DNA of 64,000 bases from Phragmites australis (lineage: Eukaryota > Streptophyta > Magnoliopsida > Poales > Poaceae), in assembly GCF_958298935.1 (NCBI RefSeq), contig NC_084923.1, positions 2,172,501-2,236,500 on the forward strand, in the 5' to 3' direction. Under the pieces are notes generated by a model. It searched no databases, had not been told where the DNA came from, and saw only the letters and a program-made list of their open reading frames with translations. Both the position numbers and the translations under genes were made by a program. This document shows, one piece after another, positions 23,995 through 43,249 of this stretch (its first letter is position 1; each line of letters begins with the position of its first letter).

Positions 23995-24981
23995 TAATTA
24001 TAAGCGACTGTTTGTTTGGAAAGTCGGATGAAATTTCTCGTGGCATGATATTCTTAAGATGCCATAGGCTCATAGCAGTGGATCGGATGCATTTCGTTCA
24101 CTTCGATTTTCTGTCACGATGGAGCCAAGCTCGCTGGGCGAGGCCTACGGCGTGGTACTACACCTACCCATACACAGCGTCAACTTGCTCCATTAGTGTC
24201 ACCCCTCTGCGAGCGCTACCGACTCCGACCGTGCTTTTGCATTGTGTGATTCGTACTACACCACTACTGCATCGTATTTGCTCATTATCGATGATGCAAG
24301 AGCACAAAAGCAGATTAGTAGGTCGTCACGATTAACATATACAAGTGCAACAATCTTGAAAATTTCGGTGGATCAGTCAAGGACGAATTAATGGTATATA
24401 TGTGAAGCTCTTGGTTGCAGCTAAGGGATGAACTAATAATTGTTGCTACGAAACTCCTTTCAAGAACTAAGCCAAGCTACAATTGCAACGAAAGTGATTT
24501 GAGAAATCTAGTCGCGCATTTACGAGGGTCATCTTGCTAATTATATCATTATCTAAAAAATCTTTCTAACTATATCATGTAAGCAGGTTAATTAGGTACA
24601 CGTAGCATCTATCTCGCCATGGACACATATACCTGGCAACCTGATGGCTAATCATGGTCCATCATGGATATAACACATGCATGCTATATCTTACCACAAG
24701 CGAAGCTATCTAGCAGCAAGCATAAATCCATAACCCTGCCTTAGAAAACTACTACTACACGCCATAAATCTGTCGCGTGACTGCTTCACCCCCCAGCTAT
24801 CTATCACTAAAGTTAACGACGAACTCCTTGGATTCCAAAGCCCCCTCAATTCGCTCCATAAGTCCTGACAGTATTGCGCAAACACGTTTCTATCTTCCTA
24901 GTGTGGTGTTAGCATGCAGCCAACTAGCCATTACATTATCGGAATGCCTCGCTGTCAGTTGCCTGAAAATGGCCAAAATTT

Positions 24982-25117
24982 GCAAACGAGCATGTGACTC
25001 GTCGGTAAGACACAAGAGCACGTTTTCATCGGTCCAATGTTTGAACCTCGGGTTTACACCTCCGGTAAAAGATCTCCAAAGAAAATCCTATGACAAGAGG
25101 GTCCAGTATAAGAAAAA
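24982..25117 (+). mobile_element. tRNA-derived SINE with perfect 17-bp target duplication
   Basis: GAAAATGGCCAAAATTT occurs at 24965-24981 and, identically, at 25118-25134. The insert starts GCAAACGAGC, has an A-box-like ACTCGTCGGTAAGACACAAG and a B-box-like GTTTGAACCTCGG. It then has a body (TAAAAGATCTCCAAAGAAAA) that aligns with the body of the SINE at 12521-12657 (TTAAAAGGTCTCCAATGAAG), and ends in an A-rich tail. An open frame at 24777-25352 crosses it and is not a gene. Confidence 0.85.
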
Positions 25118-25134
25118 GAAAATGGCCAAAATTT

Positions 25135-33184
<8,050 letters not shown>

Positions 33185-33909
33185 AACACCCATCAATTCG
33201 GTCCCTTTTGCGGCTCAAAAGGTTTATGTTGAGACGTGCTACTCAGTCCTTCCTAAAAATTGTGGTTAGTTCCTGGTCCAGGGGTTTGGGGGGATGTTCT
33301 GTAGAGTCCTGTGATTGTAACTACCTGGTTTGGCATTTCTGTGATGCATTTTTTGGGCCCGTGTATATTTAACATTAAAAAGAATTGAAACAGGCAGAAT
33401 GCAAGGGAATTTATTTGGTTGTCAAAATTAAAACTTGCTTGCTTGTTCAGTATAAGCTCCAGAGTTAATATTGTCCCGCTAAGGAACCATGTGCTGCATG
33501 TACAGACACGCATGGGGAAGTTCATCATTTTGACAAGTAGTCGAGTACAGATATGAGTAGACCTCTGCTCTTTCTAAGCTTCAGTACATCCGAAGTATTG
33601 CAGCAATTTTCAGTGATGGAAAACCTTTTGAAGCCTGTGTTTCGTCTGAATGACTGCCGGTACAAATGCCTAAAGCTGTGGCCCTGTTTCTGTTGCAAGT
33701 GTTTAGAATGGTTCCTGTACTGTTGTTGTGTTCTATGGCAGTCAGTGCAATCACTTTGGAAGCTTCGGATCCCGGGATCCGGTCGATGTCTCAGCTGCCT
33801 GTCGACCTTGAGTATCCTGGCGATCAGGAAGGAGTACGATCCCATGCAGCATTGCCTGTCTGGCAGCTGAGCAGATGATGACCAGGCCATAACCAAGTTG
33901 TAAGATTTA
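33185..33909 (+). other. BSK 3'UTR and downstream flank
   Basis: The first few hundred bases are probably BSK 3'UTR. A 70-codon frame at 33666-33878 (+) starts with a hydrophobic segment (VALFLLQVFRMVPVLLLCSM) ending in AVSA, like a secretory signal, followed by a 42-residue polar tail ITLEASDPGIRSMSQLPVDL and onward. I recognise no peptide family, and no promoter was seen; it may be chance within the BSK transcript. Confidence 0.3.
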
Positions 33910-34210
33910 GGCTGTGTTTGTTTGCTGCTTCTGAAACTGCTTCTGCTACTGGCAGAAGCTAGAAGCTAGAAGCCAGAATAAACGAGGTTCTGGAGAAGTA
34001 GCTTCTGGAGAAGTCAGAAGCCTGTTTCTGAGGAAAATGAACTAAAGCTGAGAAGCTCGCTGAGATGTGCTTCTCTGAGAAGCTATGTGCTGAGAAGCCA
34101 AAAATTTATTGCAGAAGCCAACAACCTATTTCCAAAAGCAGCTTTTCAGAAAAGTCAAAAGCACTGCTTTTCAGAGAAGCTCAAAAGCAGAAGCTCAAAC
34201 AAACACGACC
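33910..34210. mobile_element. Tourist-like MITE
   Basis: Terminal repeats GGCTGTGTTTGTTTG and, in reverse complement, GGTCGTGTTTGTTTG are bounded by TTA on both sides (33907-33909, 34211-34213), the PIF/Harbinger target signature. The interior is dominated by imperfect AGAAGC/GCTTCT palindromes. The same order of blocks (AAACGAGGTT, AACTAAAGCTGA, GAAGCTATGTGCTGAGAA, AAATTTATT) recurs at 45851-46142, so the two are clear family members. Confidence 0.85.
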
Positions 34211-34213
34211 TTA

Positions 34214-35045
34214 TTCACCATGGCCAACGCCTTTCTTTTCGTAAACACGGCATTAAAATCCGTGCAGCGTGCAGGAAGGGACTGCAGAAGTGCCGGCAGT
34301 GCAGGGAGGCATAGGAGCTGGAGCTGTTGATTTGGCTGTGGCCCGGTCGTCGAGCTGCATTCGGCATTTCGGCTTCCGGACGACGCCGAAGCCGTCGTGC
34401 CACGCCGCGACGGCCGACCGGCGGGGGAAGTCTTGTGCCGTGCGGATCGCGGCGCGGGGACTCCGGGGAGGCTCGGCATGGCCGTTGGACACCGACATCA
34501 TCGTCAACAGCAGTGGGCTTGAAACCTGGAGTGGCCTGGTCCAGTTTGGTTGATGGACAAGAGATGTGGCCCAAAGTTTGCCCAGTCAAATTAGATCGCG
34601 GATTAATACTCTAGTGCATAATTGGGCCTAAGTACACAGTACTTGGCCCATCAGATAGAGATATATGGATCGAGGACTTCTCGGCGGCTCCACATGGCCC
34701 ACCACAAATCTCTAGGTTGAGATAGCACAAGGAGCTCATTTGTTTTTTTATTTTTATATTTTGAAAAATCATAAAATTATAAAAATGGGTATCGTCGCTC
34801 AACGGGTGATAGGTTTTTAAAAATAAAACTACCACCCTTTTATGGAAGATATGTTTATAAACTAAACATCTCGTCCTTCCAGCGAATGACATGTTAATAA
34901 ATAAATAAAAATATAGCGTTCTCATGCTCTTAAAATTAAAACACTATAGAAATAGTTATAATTTTTTTTAAAGAAATAGTGTAGAGGATACTATAATCTA
35001 ACTCTATAAAAAAAATCAGATTTCTAAAGAGTCATCACACGGTCG
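34214..35045. other. Intergenic, no gene recognised
   Basis: A GC-rich patch (34250-34560) is open in several frames on both strands with no recognisable domain, followed by AT-rich sequence from about 34740. Confidence 0.45.
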
Positions 35046-35048
35046 ATG

Positions 35049-35222
35049 TCCAAGAGAATGCTCAGCCACCGCGGCGACAACGACTGCAACGACGTGTTCT
35101 ACACTTATGATGCTTTCATCGAGGCCGCGAACAAGTCCCTGGCTTCGGCACCACCAGCAACGATGAGACCTGCAAGCAGGAGCTCACTGCTTTCTTTAGC
35201 CAAATCTTGCATGAACAACATG
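35049..35222 (+). pseudogene. GH19 chitinase exon fragment, frameshifted
   Basis: The reading HRGDNDCNDVFYTYDAFIEA and then, one frame over, PGFGTTSNDETCKQELTAFF and SQILHE match the start of the catalytic domain of class I/IV plant chitinases (family GH19), including the region leading to the catalytic HE. Between the two halves one base has been lost near 35136, between AACAAGT and CCCTGG, so frame is broken after the AANK residues. No signal peptide, chitin-binding domain or downstream catalytic exons follow; after about 35222 similarity stops. It is a gene fragment, possibly captured by a transposon, next to an unrelated PPR-like fragment. Confidence 0.72.
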
Positions 35223-35380
35223 TTGCCACACACTGTTACAATCTCTACTCTATCTCAACAACTTAAAAAATATGTAATGATCATTCCAAGACAGGCAGGA
35301 CGTTCTGCTTCCGCATCCTGCAGACTGCCCCTAAACTTTATAGAGATTACCCACCTTAATCACTGCTGCACCATCCAAAC

Positions 35381-35716
35381 CCCCGCTGGAACTGCTCTCC
35401 CAGTTTGACCTTGACGCCATCTCTGTGCTCATCCCGTGCCTCCTCTCCACAGGCCACATCTCCATCACGACCGCCTCCTCTCTGCCGTGCTCCTCCTCCC
35501 GACTCCCTGGAGCGCCTCCATCTCCTCTCCCTTGCTGCCCACCTTGCCTCCCTCCCGACCCTCTCCCCGGCCTTCACGCTCCTCACCGCACTCCACCACC
35601 ACCGGCCCACCCCTCTCCGCTCCTGCTCGACGTGTCGCTGTTGGACCGCCTCCTCCCCTTTATTCCCGAGTCCCTCTTCCCCATCCCCTTCCCAATGGCA
35701 GCAAGGTCTCGGTCTC
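35381..35716 (+). pseudogene. PPR-protein-like 5' fragment with several frameshifts
   Basis: Stitching three frames gives ELLSQFDLDAISVLIPCLLS, then HHDRLLSAVLLLP, then DSLERLHLLSLAAHLASLPT with LSPAFTLLTALHHH, then LLLDVSLLDRLLPF. This order of short Leu-rich helices resembles the N-terminal region of grass pentatricopeptide-repeat proteins. No single frame holds the whole, so it cannot be expressed as such. The PPR assignment is from general resemblance and is less certain than that of the neighbouring chitinase piece; the DNA is GC-rich and open in several frames, which could mislead. Confidence 0.38.
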
Positions 35717-35719
35717 CCC

Positions 35720-37033
35720 CTCCCTCATCTGCACCCCCTTCTATAGGTGTTTGTAGCAGAGGCCGAGCATGGCCATGAGGGGCTCCGGTGCGACGGGCCC
35801 CCGCCCGTTCTTCTAAGCAGGTAGCGACAGGGAGTGATGGCGCGCTCGGCAGCAAAGGCTTCGACTCTCCTCTTCTCTAGGTGACAGCAGCACACGGTGG
35901 TAGCTTTGCAGCAGGGCCTGCGACCTTCATCTCCATATGTGCCTCCCCCTCTGGTAGATCGAGGATGATGGATGATAGTTCCATATGAAGAAACAAGATC
36001 GAGTTTGTTGCGATTTCAGGGATTCAACTGGTCGAAGCTCTATCTAATTTGCATTTAAATTGACTCAGCTGGAGATAAAATTGGTTAGGAATCGGTTTGA
36101 GAGATTCCAGATAGACTTTGACTCGTATGGAGGTTGGATCAGATGGATTTTTGGGAGCTATTTTGGTTTCGGTTCATGGAGATAGAGGAGGCGGCTGCTC
36201 TACTATGGCTCAGCTAGAGGTAGGAGATGGGATCCAAAGCGTGTGGGCCTAGGTCGTAAAGAGATGGAAGAGAAAAGGCAAGCACAGACCGACATGTGTG
36301 AGAGAGATTTCTAGGTACCCATTCCAAACAAAGTCTCTGATTATGTACTACTTAAAAAAGATGTAGAGCGTCCTGTTCCACTCCCGGAATTCCAGCTCCC
36401 ACGTTTCACCTCTGCGTCTCGCGTGCCTGCCTAGCCTAGCGCGCCATTCGCACGTCGACCGCCTCCCGTACCTGTACCTAGGCTGCAGCTACGCCGAGCA
36501 GCCCACATGCACAGATTGAGCCAACGCCCATCGAGGCTTACTGAGCCGACATCTCCACACGGTCGCATCTCGTAGCACACCCTTAGTGCTGGTTCCTCGC
36601 AGCCGTGCCACGCACATACAACCCCACTACTAGTAAAACAAAAGTTGGTTCATGCGTCACCTATATCACATTCTCTCCACCATCCTATCTAATAAAAAAC
36701 CATGTTCTAATAAAAAACCAAAAAACTAATCTCTACCCACTTTTATAGTTGTGCCCTTCCCTCTTCTCCCGATTTTGCCCCCCGTTCTCTACTGCCCTAG
36801 ACCGGCCCTACTACCTTGTCGCTCCCTCCTCGGAACCTCACCGAATAAAAAACCAGTTTCCCCTAAATCCCTTCCCACCTAGTAATAAATAAAAACTAGA
36901 AAAAAAAACCAGTCCTACATCTTATCCTTCCCGATTGAAACCGCATCGAGTGCAAACCGCCTCCCGATCTAATGTCCCTAACCTCCACATTCCTCCTCCT
37001 CCTCTCTCTCTCCCTCATGTTTTGGTGCAAATG
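35720..37033. other. Intergenic stretch between gene fragments
   Basis: No gene was recognised. AATAAAAAACC and close variants repeat several times around 36690-36910, in a C-rich/A-rich mixed region. The stretch separates the chitinase and PPR fragments from the DJ-1 relic. Confidence 0.45.
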
Positions 37034-38444
37034 TATATGATGGATTGGTAATTATTTCCTGGAGGCCGTGCACAAGTATACCTTGCAATGGATGAAAAAG
37101 TTCTTGACTTAGTTAGAAAGTTCTCTGATGCTAAGAAGCCTATCGCATCAGTTTGACATGGACAGTTGATTTTGCTAGCAGCAGGAGTAGTCCATAACCG
37201 TACCTGCGCCGCATATCGCCATATCCAGCTGTTAAACCAGTTTTGGTTGCTGCTGGTGCTAAGTGGGAAGAACCTGATACCATGGTAAATGCGCTGTTGA
37301 TGGCAATCTCATTACTGCAGCTACTTATGATTCTCATCCTGAATTCATCAGCCTGTTTGTCAAAGCACTTGGAGGCTCTGTGGCAGGCTCAAACAAGAGA
37401 ATATTGTTCCTCTGTGGGGTATACATTGACAATCCATGTTCTCTCTCATAAGAAGTCTTTCCACATCCATATATACCTCTTAACTGCCTTTGTTCTTTAA
37501 TTGCATACATGGGGTGATATTGATAACATATTCCTTCAATATATAGTCTGCAGTCAAACAGGCTTCCTCAGTCAATTTAATTCATATTATGGATCACTGT
37601 TTCCATCATGTGTCACAAATAATTACCACCTTTCTGAACATTTTTTTTGCTTACTCACATGGTTAATAGGATTACATGGATGACAGCATCATTTGATAGT
37701 GTGGATGCTTCAAGCTATGATGCTCTTGTACTTCCTGGCGGACGGGATCCTGAGTATCTGGCACTGAATGATGAAGTCATTAGCTTGATGAAGGGCTTCG
37801 TGGATAAAGGAAAGCCAATTGCATCCATCTGCCACGGCCAACAGATTTTATCTGCTGCTGGAGTCCTTAAGGTACATCAAGATTGATATTGTATCATTAT
37901 TCTACATTCATTTCTTCCTTTTGATATGCACTGCAGACTAGCTCTAGATGTCTCTCTTTGTTCAGTTGTTTCGACATATTCTAGATAAATGACTTTAGCA
38001 AAGGATGGTAGCCAAACACCAAATAAAGGACGTTATTGCTTCGAACAAAAGAAGATTGCAATTTTGAATCTTGTGAGCTTCTGACTTTAGCAAAGGATGA
38101 TAGCCAAACACCAGATGGACGATGTAAATCTTTTTTTTACCAGTTTACCATCTTATTCTCGTTAGCTTAAGGATGCATTCCATGGTCTCGCAGCCACTTA
38201 AAATAAAAACTTGGTCGAAATGTGCACCGATGCTTCCTTGTTGGGTGATGCGCAGGGGAAGAAATGCATGGCATACCCGGCTGTCAAGCTCAACGTGGTG
38301 CTTGGAGGCGCAACCTGGCTGCAGCCTAACCCCATCGACCGCTGCTTCACCGATGGCAATCTTGTGACTGGTGTCGCTTGGCCCGGGCACCCGAAGTTCG
38401 TTTCCCAGCTCATGGCTTTGCTCGGTGTCAAGGATTGCTTCTGA
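37034..38444 (+). pseudogene. DJ-1/PfpI tandem-domain gene, decayed
   Basis: Plant DJ-1 homologues of this type carry two PfpI domains in tandem. Domain 1 starts at YDGLVI (37034), continues PGGRAQVYLAMDEKVLDLVR and KKPIASV, then has TGA (37154-37156) where the nucleophile Cys of the CHGQ elbow belongs, then HGQLILLAAGVV. After a shift the frame resumes as GNLITAATYDSHPEFISLFV, to about 37420 (KRILFLCG). The first half of domain 2 is missing. Its second half is well kept: exon about 37670-37872 (DALVLPGGRDPEYLAL, intact SICHGQQILSAAGVLK), intron, exon 38256-38444 (KCMAYPAVKLNVVLGGATWL to the stop). The domain-2 exons keep proper splice sites and sense. Family members act in glyoxal detoxification or as chaperones; this copy has lost that capacity in domain 1. 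Confidence 0.82.
37985..38125 (+). repeat. Direct repeat inside the DJ-1 relic intron
   Basis: TGACTTTAGCAAAGGATG(G/A)TAGCCAAACACCA occurs at about 37988 and again at about 38082, indicating a local duplication within the last intron. Confidence 0.75.
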
Positions 38445-40599
38445 AGGATAAGAGAGCTCCCAGTCCCGTCATTCTTGGGCACATGATGGTGTAGCTTTGG
38501 ACTTGCATACAGATGATACTCATACTATACTAATGTACAATAGTTGATGGTGATGTTCTTCTACGTAAAACTTCTTTTTTTAATAGAAAGCAATATCATC
38601 TGTAAGTTTGATAAAATGTTAGAATGTTTTACTGTTCTATTTTTGCAAATTCGTATGCTTAGTGTATGGTGTCTGAAATATAATTGTTTTGTGTACAGTA
38701 ATGCACGGTCAATGTACTGGGTTATAGGAGTATCATGCTATACGCGACTGTGCGCGGGTACATGGCCTACTGCTCCGGGTGGACCGTTTGTCTGGGGATA
38801 CTGCCGGGTGAAAGAACAGACCCAAACGGACCCAACTTATTTTAGACGAGGACTCATACAACTCACTCAGTAACATCGACACACACTTTATATGATTCCA
38901 CTTCCGTGGACGAGGTTGATTATTCAGCAACAAATTTTGAAATCATTATTCCACTGCTGCCACGCTCGCAGTGAATACAACTATCAGCAAGCCTGACAGG
39001 CGTTGAAACTGGACCTGTGAACAACCTGGACCTGGTGTCCATCAACTCCGTCGTCGCCTTCAAGACGGCCATCTGGTTCTGGATGAATACAACTATCGAT
39101 GGTTGATGCCTGATTACGCGTGCTAGCCTCCGTATATTTGCCTTTGACGAGTGCATATGCGTGATGCAAGAACTAGTAAGAATAAAGCTAGCAATCAGTC
39201 CGGGCATGCGCGACCTTCGGCGTTTGAGTGTATGAGATGATAAATGGCCACATCTCTGGATGTACGGTAATGATTTAATAGTTAACGGCGCCTCAATTAA
39301 TCGTGAGATGTATTTTGTGTTATGTCTATTCGCTGGTAACATGCAACTTAGCTACACCACCTGACCGGTTTGCCGCCCGCACTGCTGTCGCGTACGGCGG
39401 GCGGCTGCACGGGGCTAGCGAAATGTAACCGGCCGCCGGCCGCCGGCAGTTCGGCGCCGGCATCAGCTGCGGGGACGGCGCATGCATGCAGGAGGGATGT
39501 GGACGATGTGTGTATGTGTCGTCCTATGCCATAACGCGGGAAATGCAATTTCATATGGAAACATATTTCAACCGTCCATAAGTAAATGTGATGCAATTTT
39601 ATTCGTTAATTCTCTTATTCATTCTATGATTTTTTTCACTTATCTCTTCAACATAAATCTTAATAAGTTAGCGGTTCTGATAAATTGATAACCAGTAGAA
39701 ATTTACCGTCCGCCCTAACGCTTGCCGCTTGCGTTGTGCACTACATGATTGGCGTCGTCGCGTCCATCGGCACAGTGTATCGTTGTTCGGTTTAGGCCTG
39801 CAAGGGTAGGCTTGGGGGATCCAGATTCTCTGACGTTGACATCACGGTGACTTCGTCGTTGACGCGTGGATCTGACCTCATGCATTAATGACGGTGCGCG
39901 ACGTCAGGGGATTCTCGTTCAGCTTGTAGGTGCCTAATGGGACACACACAAGTGTTGCGCTTCCCATGCGGCTCACGAGTAGATGGGCTAAGGCCCAATT
40001 TTGGTCCGGTCTAGTCGGCCTGATGATTATTTTTGGCGGGCTTGGGCAGCAGCAAGTTGACCTGAGCCCGAACATAAACGCTATTGTAATAATTATTTCA
40101 CATGTAAATCCACTAAAAAAATAACATGTAAAAAGGATCGTGCCGCTCGATCTGGCGCAATATTTGTGGCTCTATAGCCTTCTTTGGTTCTAACAAGCAA
40201 GCACTAACCAAGCAATTCCCAGGCCAAGCAAATTAAAGAATTAGTAGAAAAAAAATGTGTTTCTAATAAACCCCGAGTGGTTGAAAATACCACTCACTTC
40301 TTGGGTTCTGCAAGGGCAGCCACTTTCATCATGAAGAAGTGACCCTGGATTTTCCTCGGGTCGGCTTGAGCCTGGTTCGGCCAGTCCCATGATGGAGTCT
40401 ACTCACTTGAGTGTCCGTGAGCGCGCCGGCCCCGACACCACTGGCCTCTCTTGTGTTGCAACGTCTTGGTCGATGTCTAGAACGGTGTTCCTGAAGACAA
40501 GACATTGTTTTCGAATACTTCGGCCCCATTTGGACGTAGCAGCCAGTGTCCCGTGCGTTGGCGCATCATCCCTGATGATGTTATTTCTCGTCCAATGTT
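38445..40599. other. Intergenic, no gene recognised
   Basis: Begins with the 3' flank of the DJ-1 relic. A GC-rich palindromic patch at 39430-39480 (CCGGCCGCCGGCCGCCGG, CGGCGCCGG) stands out. No other structure was identified up to the target duplication of the copia element. Confidence 0.5.
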
Positions 40600-40604
40600 C
40601 AACC

Positions 40605-40896
40605 TGGTAGTATTTTAATGGAAGCATCATTAGGATTATCAAATCAAGCATAAGATCAACACATAAGATACGATATTTTTTAACGAAGTTCGATCAAGTT
40701 GTCTACATCCTCGGAACATGACTATATACGCTTCTCACCAATTGTTTCAATCTTACCATTGGTTACAACAGTGGTGCATTCTATTTAAAGGTCCGAAATT
40801 AGGAGTTTGACTACAACTTTAATCCTAGTCCCACCCAATTACAACTAAGTCTATTTACAACCTACTATATACACATATTTGACATATATTTCAACA
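40605..40896 (-). repeat. 3' LTR of the copia element
   Basis: About 292 bp, collinear with 43712-44001 with scattered substitutions (shared blocks include ACGATATTTTTTAACGA and CCTAGTCCCACCCAATTA). Minus-strand start TGTTGAAATATATG. Confidence 0.9.
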
Positions 40897-40907
40897 AACT
40901 CCACCTT
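40897..40907 (-). other. Polypurine tract
   Basis: Minus strand AAGGTGGAGTT immediately precedes the 3' LTR, the typical copia plus-strand primer. Confidence 0.8.
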
Positions 40908-40985
40908 AACGAATATACACGCCAACTTGAGTCCGCTATGTGTGAACCTCCATGTATCTAGACTTGAGCCATCTATCTCCGCTGC

Positions 40986-42209
40986 TCATCCTGAACAATC
41001 CGACGAAGATACCTCGTTGCCAGGAATGTATTCTGCAAAATTTGCAGCTTCCACCTCCATGACTTCACCTTTCAGCTTGTATTGATGACCTCCCATCTTC
41101 TCACCTATCATCATAGTCTTGCCATCCTGCATCACATTCAAAGTCTTCTTATCTGACATCGCCTGATACAGCCAACCTTCTTCATGCAGAAATCCAAGCG
41201 ATATTAGATTCTTCCTAAGTCCCAGCACATACCGCATACCCTCAAGTAGCATTTTTTGTCCATCATACATCTTCAATTTGATATTGCCAACTACCATAAC
41301 ACGGTAACCCGTGTCATCTCCCAAGCAAGCAAGACCAAAATCACCTTCAGAGTATGAAGAGAACCACTCCTTATTTGATGTTGCATGATATGAACTTGCC
41401 GAATCTAACAGTCATGCTTCACCACAAAACTTTTCACTTAATAGCACGAGAAGATCACTATCGCTATCCGAGTCATCTTTCTTGGAAACCACAATATTTG
41501 CCACACCCTTCTTCAGTTCTGGACAATCTTTTCTTACATGTCCTCAATTCTTGCATTTACAGCATTGTGGCCCCTTCTTATTTTTTTTGTCAGCCTCCCT
41601 ACCTTGATCACCTTTGACGAAAAAAGCATCTCTAGATGAACTCTCACCAGCATTGTTCTTCCTCCTTTGTTCATGAGCAAACAACGCCGCAAGAATATCA
41701 TCCACTTTGACTGTCTCTTTACCATACGTCAGTGTTGTGATCAAGTGCTCATAAGACCTTGGCAAGGAACACAGAAGAATAATCGCCTTATCTTCATCAT
41801 CAATTGTCACCTCCACCTTCACAAGATCAACGACAACTTGATTAAAGACGTTTACGTGCTCAGCAAGATCCGAACCCTCTTGCATCTTTAGCCCGTATAG
41901 TTTTTGCTTTAGATAAGTCAATGTCTTGGACATAAATTGATCATCTAATTTATCCCAAATCTTCTTAGGTGATGTTTCATCCATGACATGGTACATGATC
42001 TGATCGGAGAGACACAACCTTATTGTCGCTGCCGCTTGTGCATGTATCTCTTCCCACTTGTCATCATCTACCGTGACTGGCTTCTTGTCGCTAAGAGCCT
42101 TCAAGATCCCCTGTTGCGCCAGCAAGTCCTTGACTCTTGTCTGCCAAAGTCCGAAGTTGCCAGTCCCGTCAAATCTCATCACCTCGAATTTGGATGCCAT
42201 CGACGCCAT
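40986..42209 (-). pseudogene. Copia gag and truncated protease region
   Basis: The gag frame starts MASMASKFEVMRFDGTGNFG at 42209 and runs 221 codons through typical UBN2/gag segments (LWQTRVKDLL, KKIWDKLDDQF, LCSLPRSYEHLITTL). The zinc knuckle CX2CX4HX4C is interrupted by TGA (41544-41546) inside the X4 spacer. Sense then resumes (GHVRKDCPELKKG) until a second TGA replacing the Trp before LLDSASSYHA, which is the protease active-site region with DSGAS altered to DSASS. The last recognisable part is LRKNLISLGFL and the following 70 residues, ending at 40986. All downstream pol domains are missing. Confidence 0.85.
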
Positions 42210-42358
42210 CTACTTGTTGTCGTAGACCGCCGAATCCCGCTCACATGTACCTCACATGTGCTGAACACGCCTCCGCACGCTCGTACCCGCGCCCCGCCTG
42301 GATGCACCACCACGCACATGTCGAACTACGCGTACGCCGCCTCGTACACCGTCCATGA

Positions 42359-43249
42359 ATGATCCGCCGCTCTCAAGCCCCATCGACAACCACGCCGCTT
42401 GCACACGACGAAGCCGACCCGCTCGATCATTGCCCGTCGTTAGCCATCAACCGTCACAAGCAATGGTTCACAAACAGCACAATTGCAATTTTCCCGCAAT
42501 CCCGTGAACTCCTCCTTCGGTTGTTTCTTTCTTTGCGCTCTGTTGTATTGCATTGCGCTCGCACGGCTTGTATTTATTACCAGCTCGGTCGACCCTTCTT
42601 CAACTCCAAGTCGGTACAGACTTCATGTCCTGCTCAATTCCGTTTCTGTGGGTCCTTGTTCACCGATAGCAACTCAGCCAAAAATCAATCTCTCGACCTC
42701 TCCCGAGTTCACACGTCACCTCTACCGGCTGAGCCCACCCTGTGGCTTGCGCTTGCCACATGCCAAAACACCAGGCCCGCTGAACAGCTCTTGGCCATAG
42801 GCTTGTTCTCCCACCAGGCCTACACAGCGCCCCCTAGGCAAGCTGCTGACCACGCCTGGCCTGGCCGCCCACGAGAGCCAATGCCTACTGGCCCACTACC
42901 GTGCAACATGCATGCCACTAGCCCAAATTTCCATGCCATGCATGCAAGCTTATTTTCTTTCTTTATTGACCAGCCGCACATGCATCCATGTGATCCTCTC
43001 ACGTGCAAATCCATCTCCATGCATGCATGTACACCTGAGGCCCACTCACCCTCCCGTGAGTTCCACGCGACTTGGCCACCCGATGAGTCCGACTCCCGTG
43101 TGTCGCCGGTTTCTTTGACTGCGCCACGCGTCCTTCCTCCAACCGTGTCCCACACGCGGACACGAGCCTACCTCTCGCATCGCAACCCACGCCTAGCACG
43201 CCGCATGCTGCCCTCGAGTGCGCTCCCTGTCCCTCGCTGTCGGCCCTAA
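42359..43249 (+). other. Long open frame antisense to the copia leader
   Basis: A frame of 296 codons on the plus strand lies wholly within the untranslated leader of the copia element, which runs the other way. The translation is Ser/Pro/His/Thr-rich with no recognisable domain. The DNA is moderately GC-rich, which raises the chance of long frames, so I do not call it a gene. Confidence 0.2.

Noticed and set aside
37154..37156. TGA at the DJ-1 cysteine read as selenocysteine
   Set aside because: Land plants lack selenocysteine insertion machinery, and the neighbouring frameshifts show a decayed gene.
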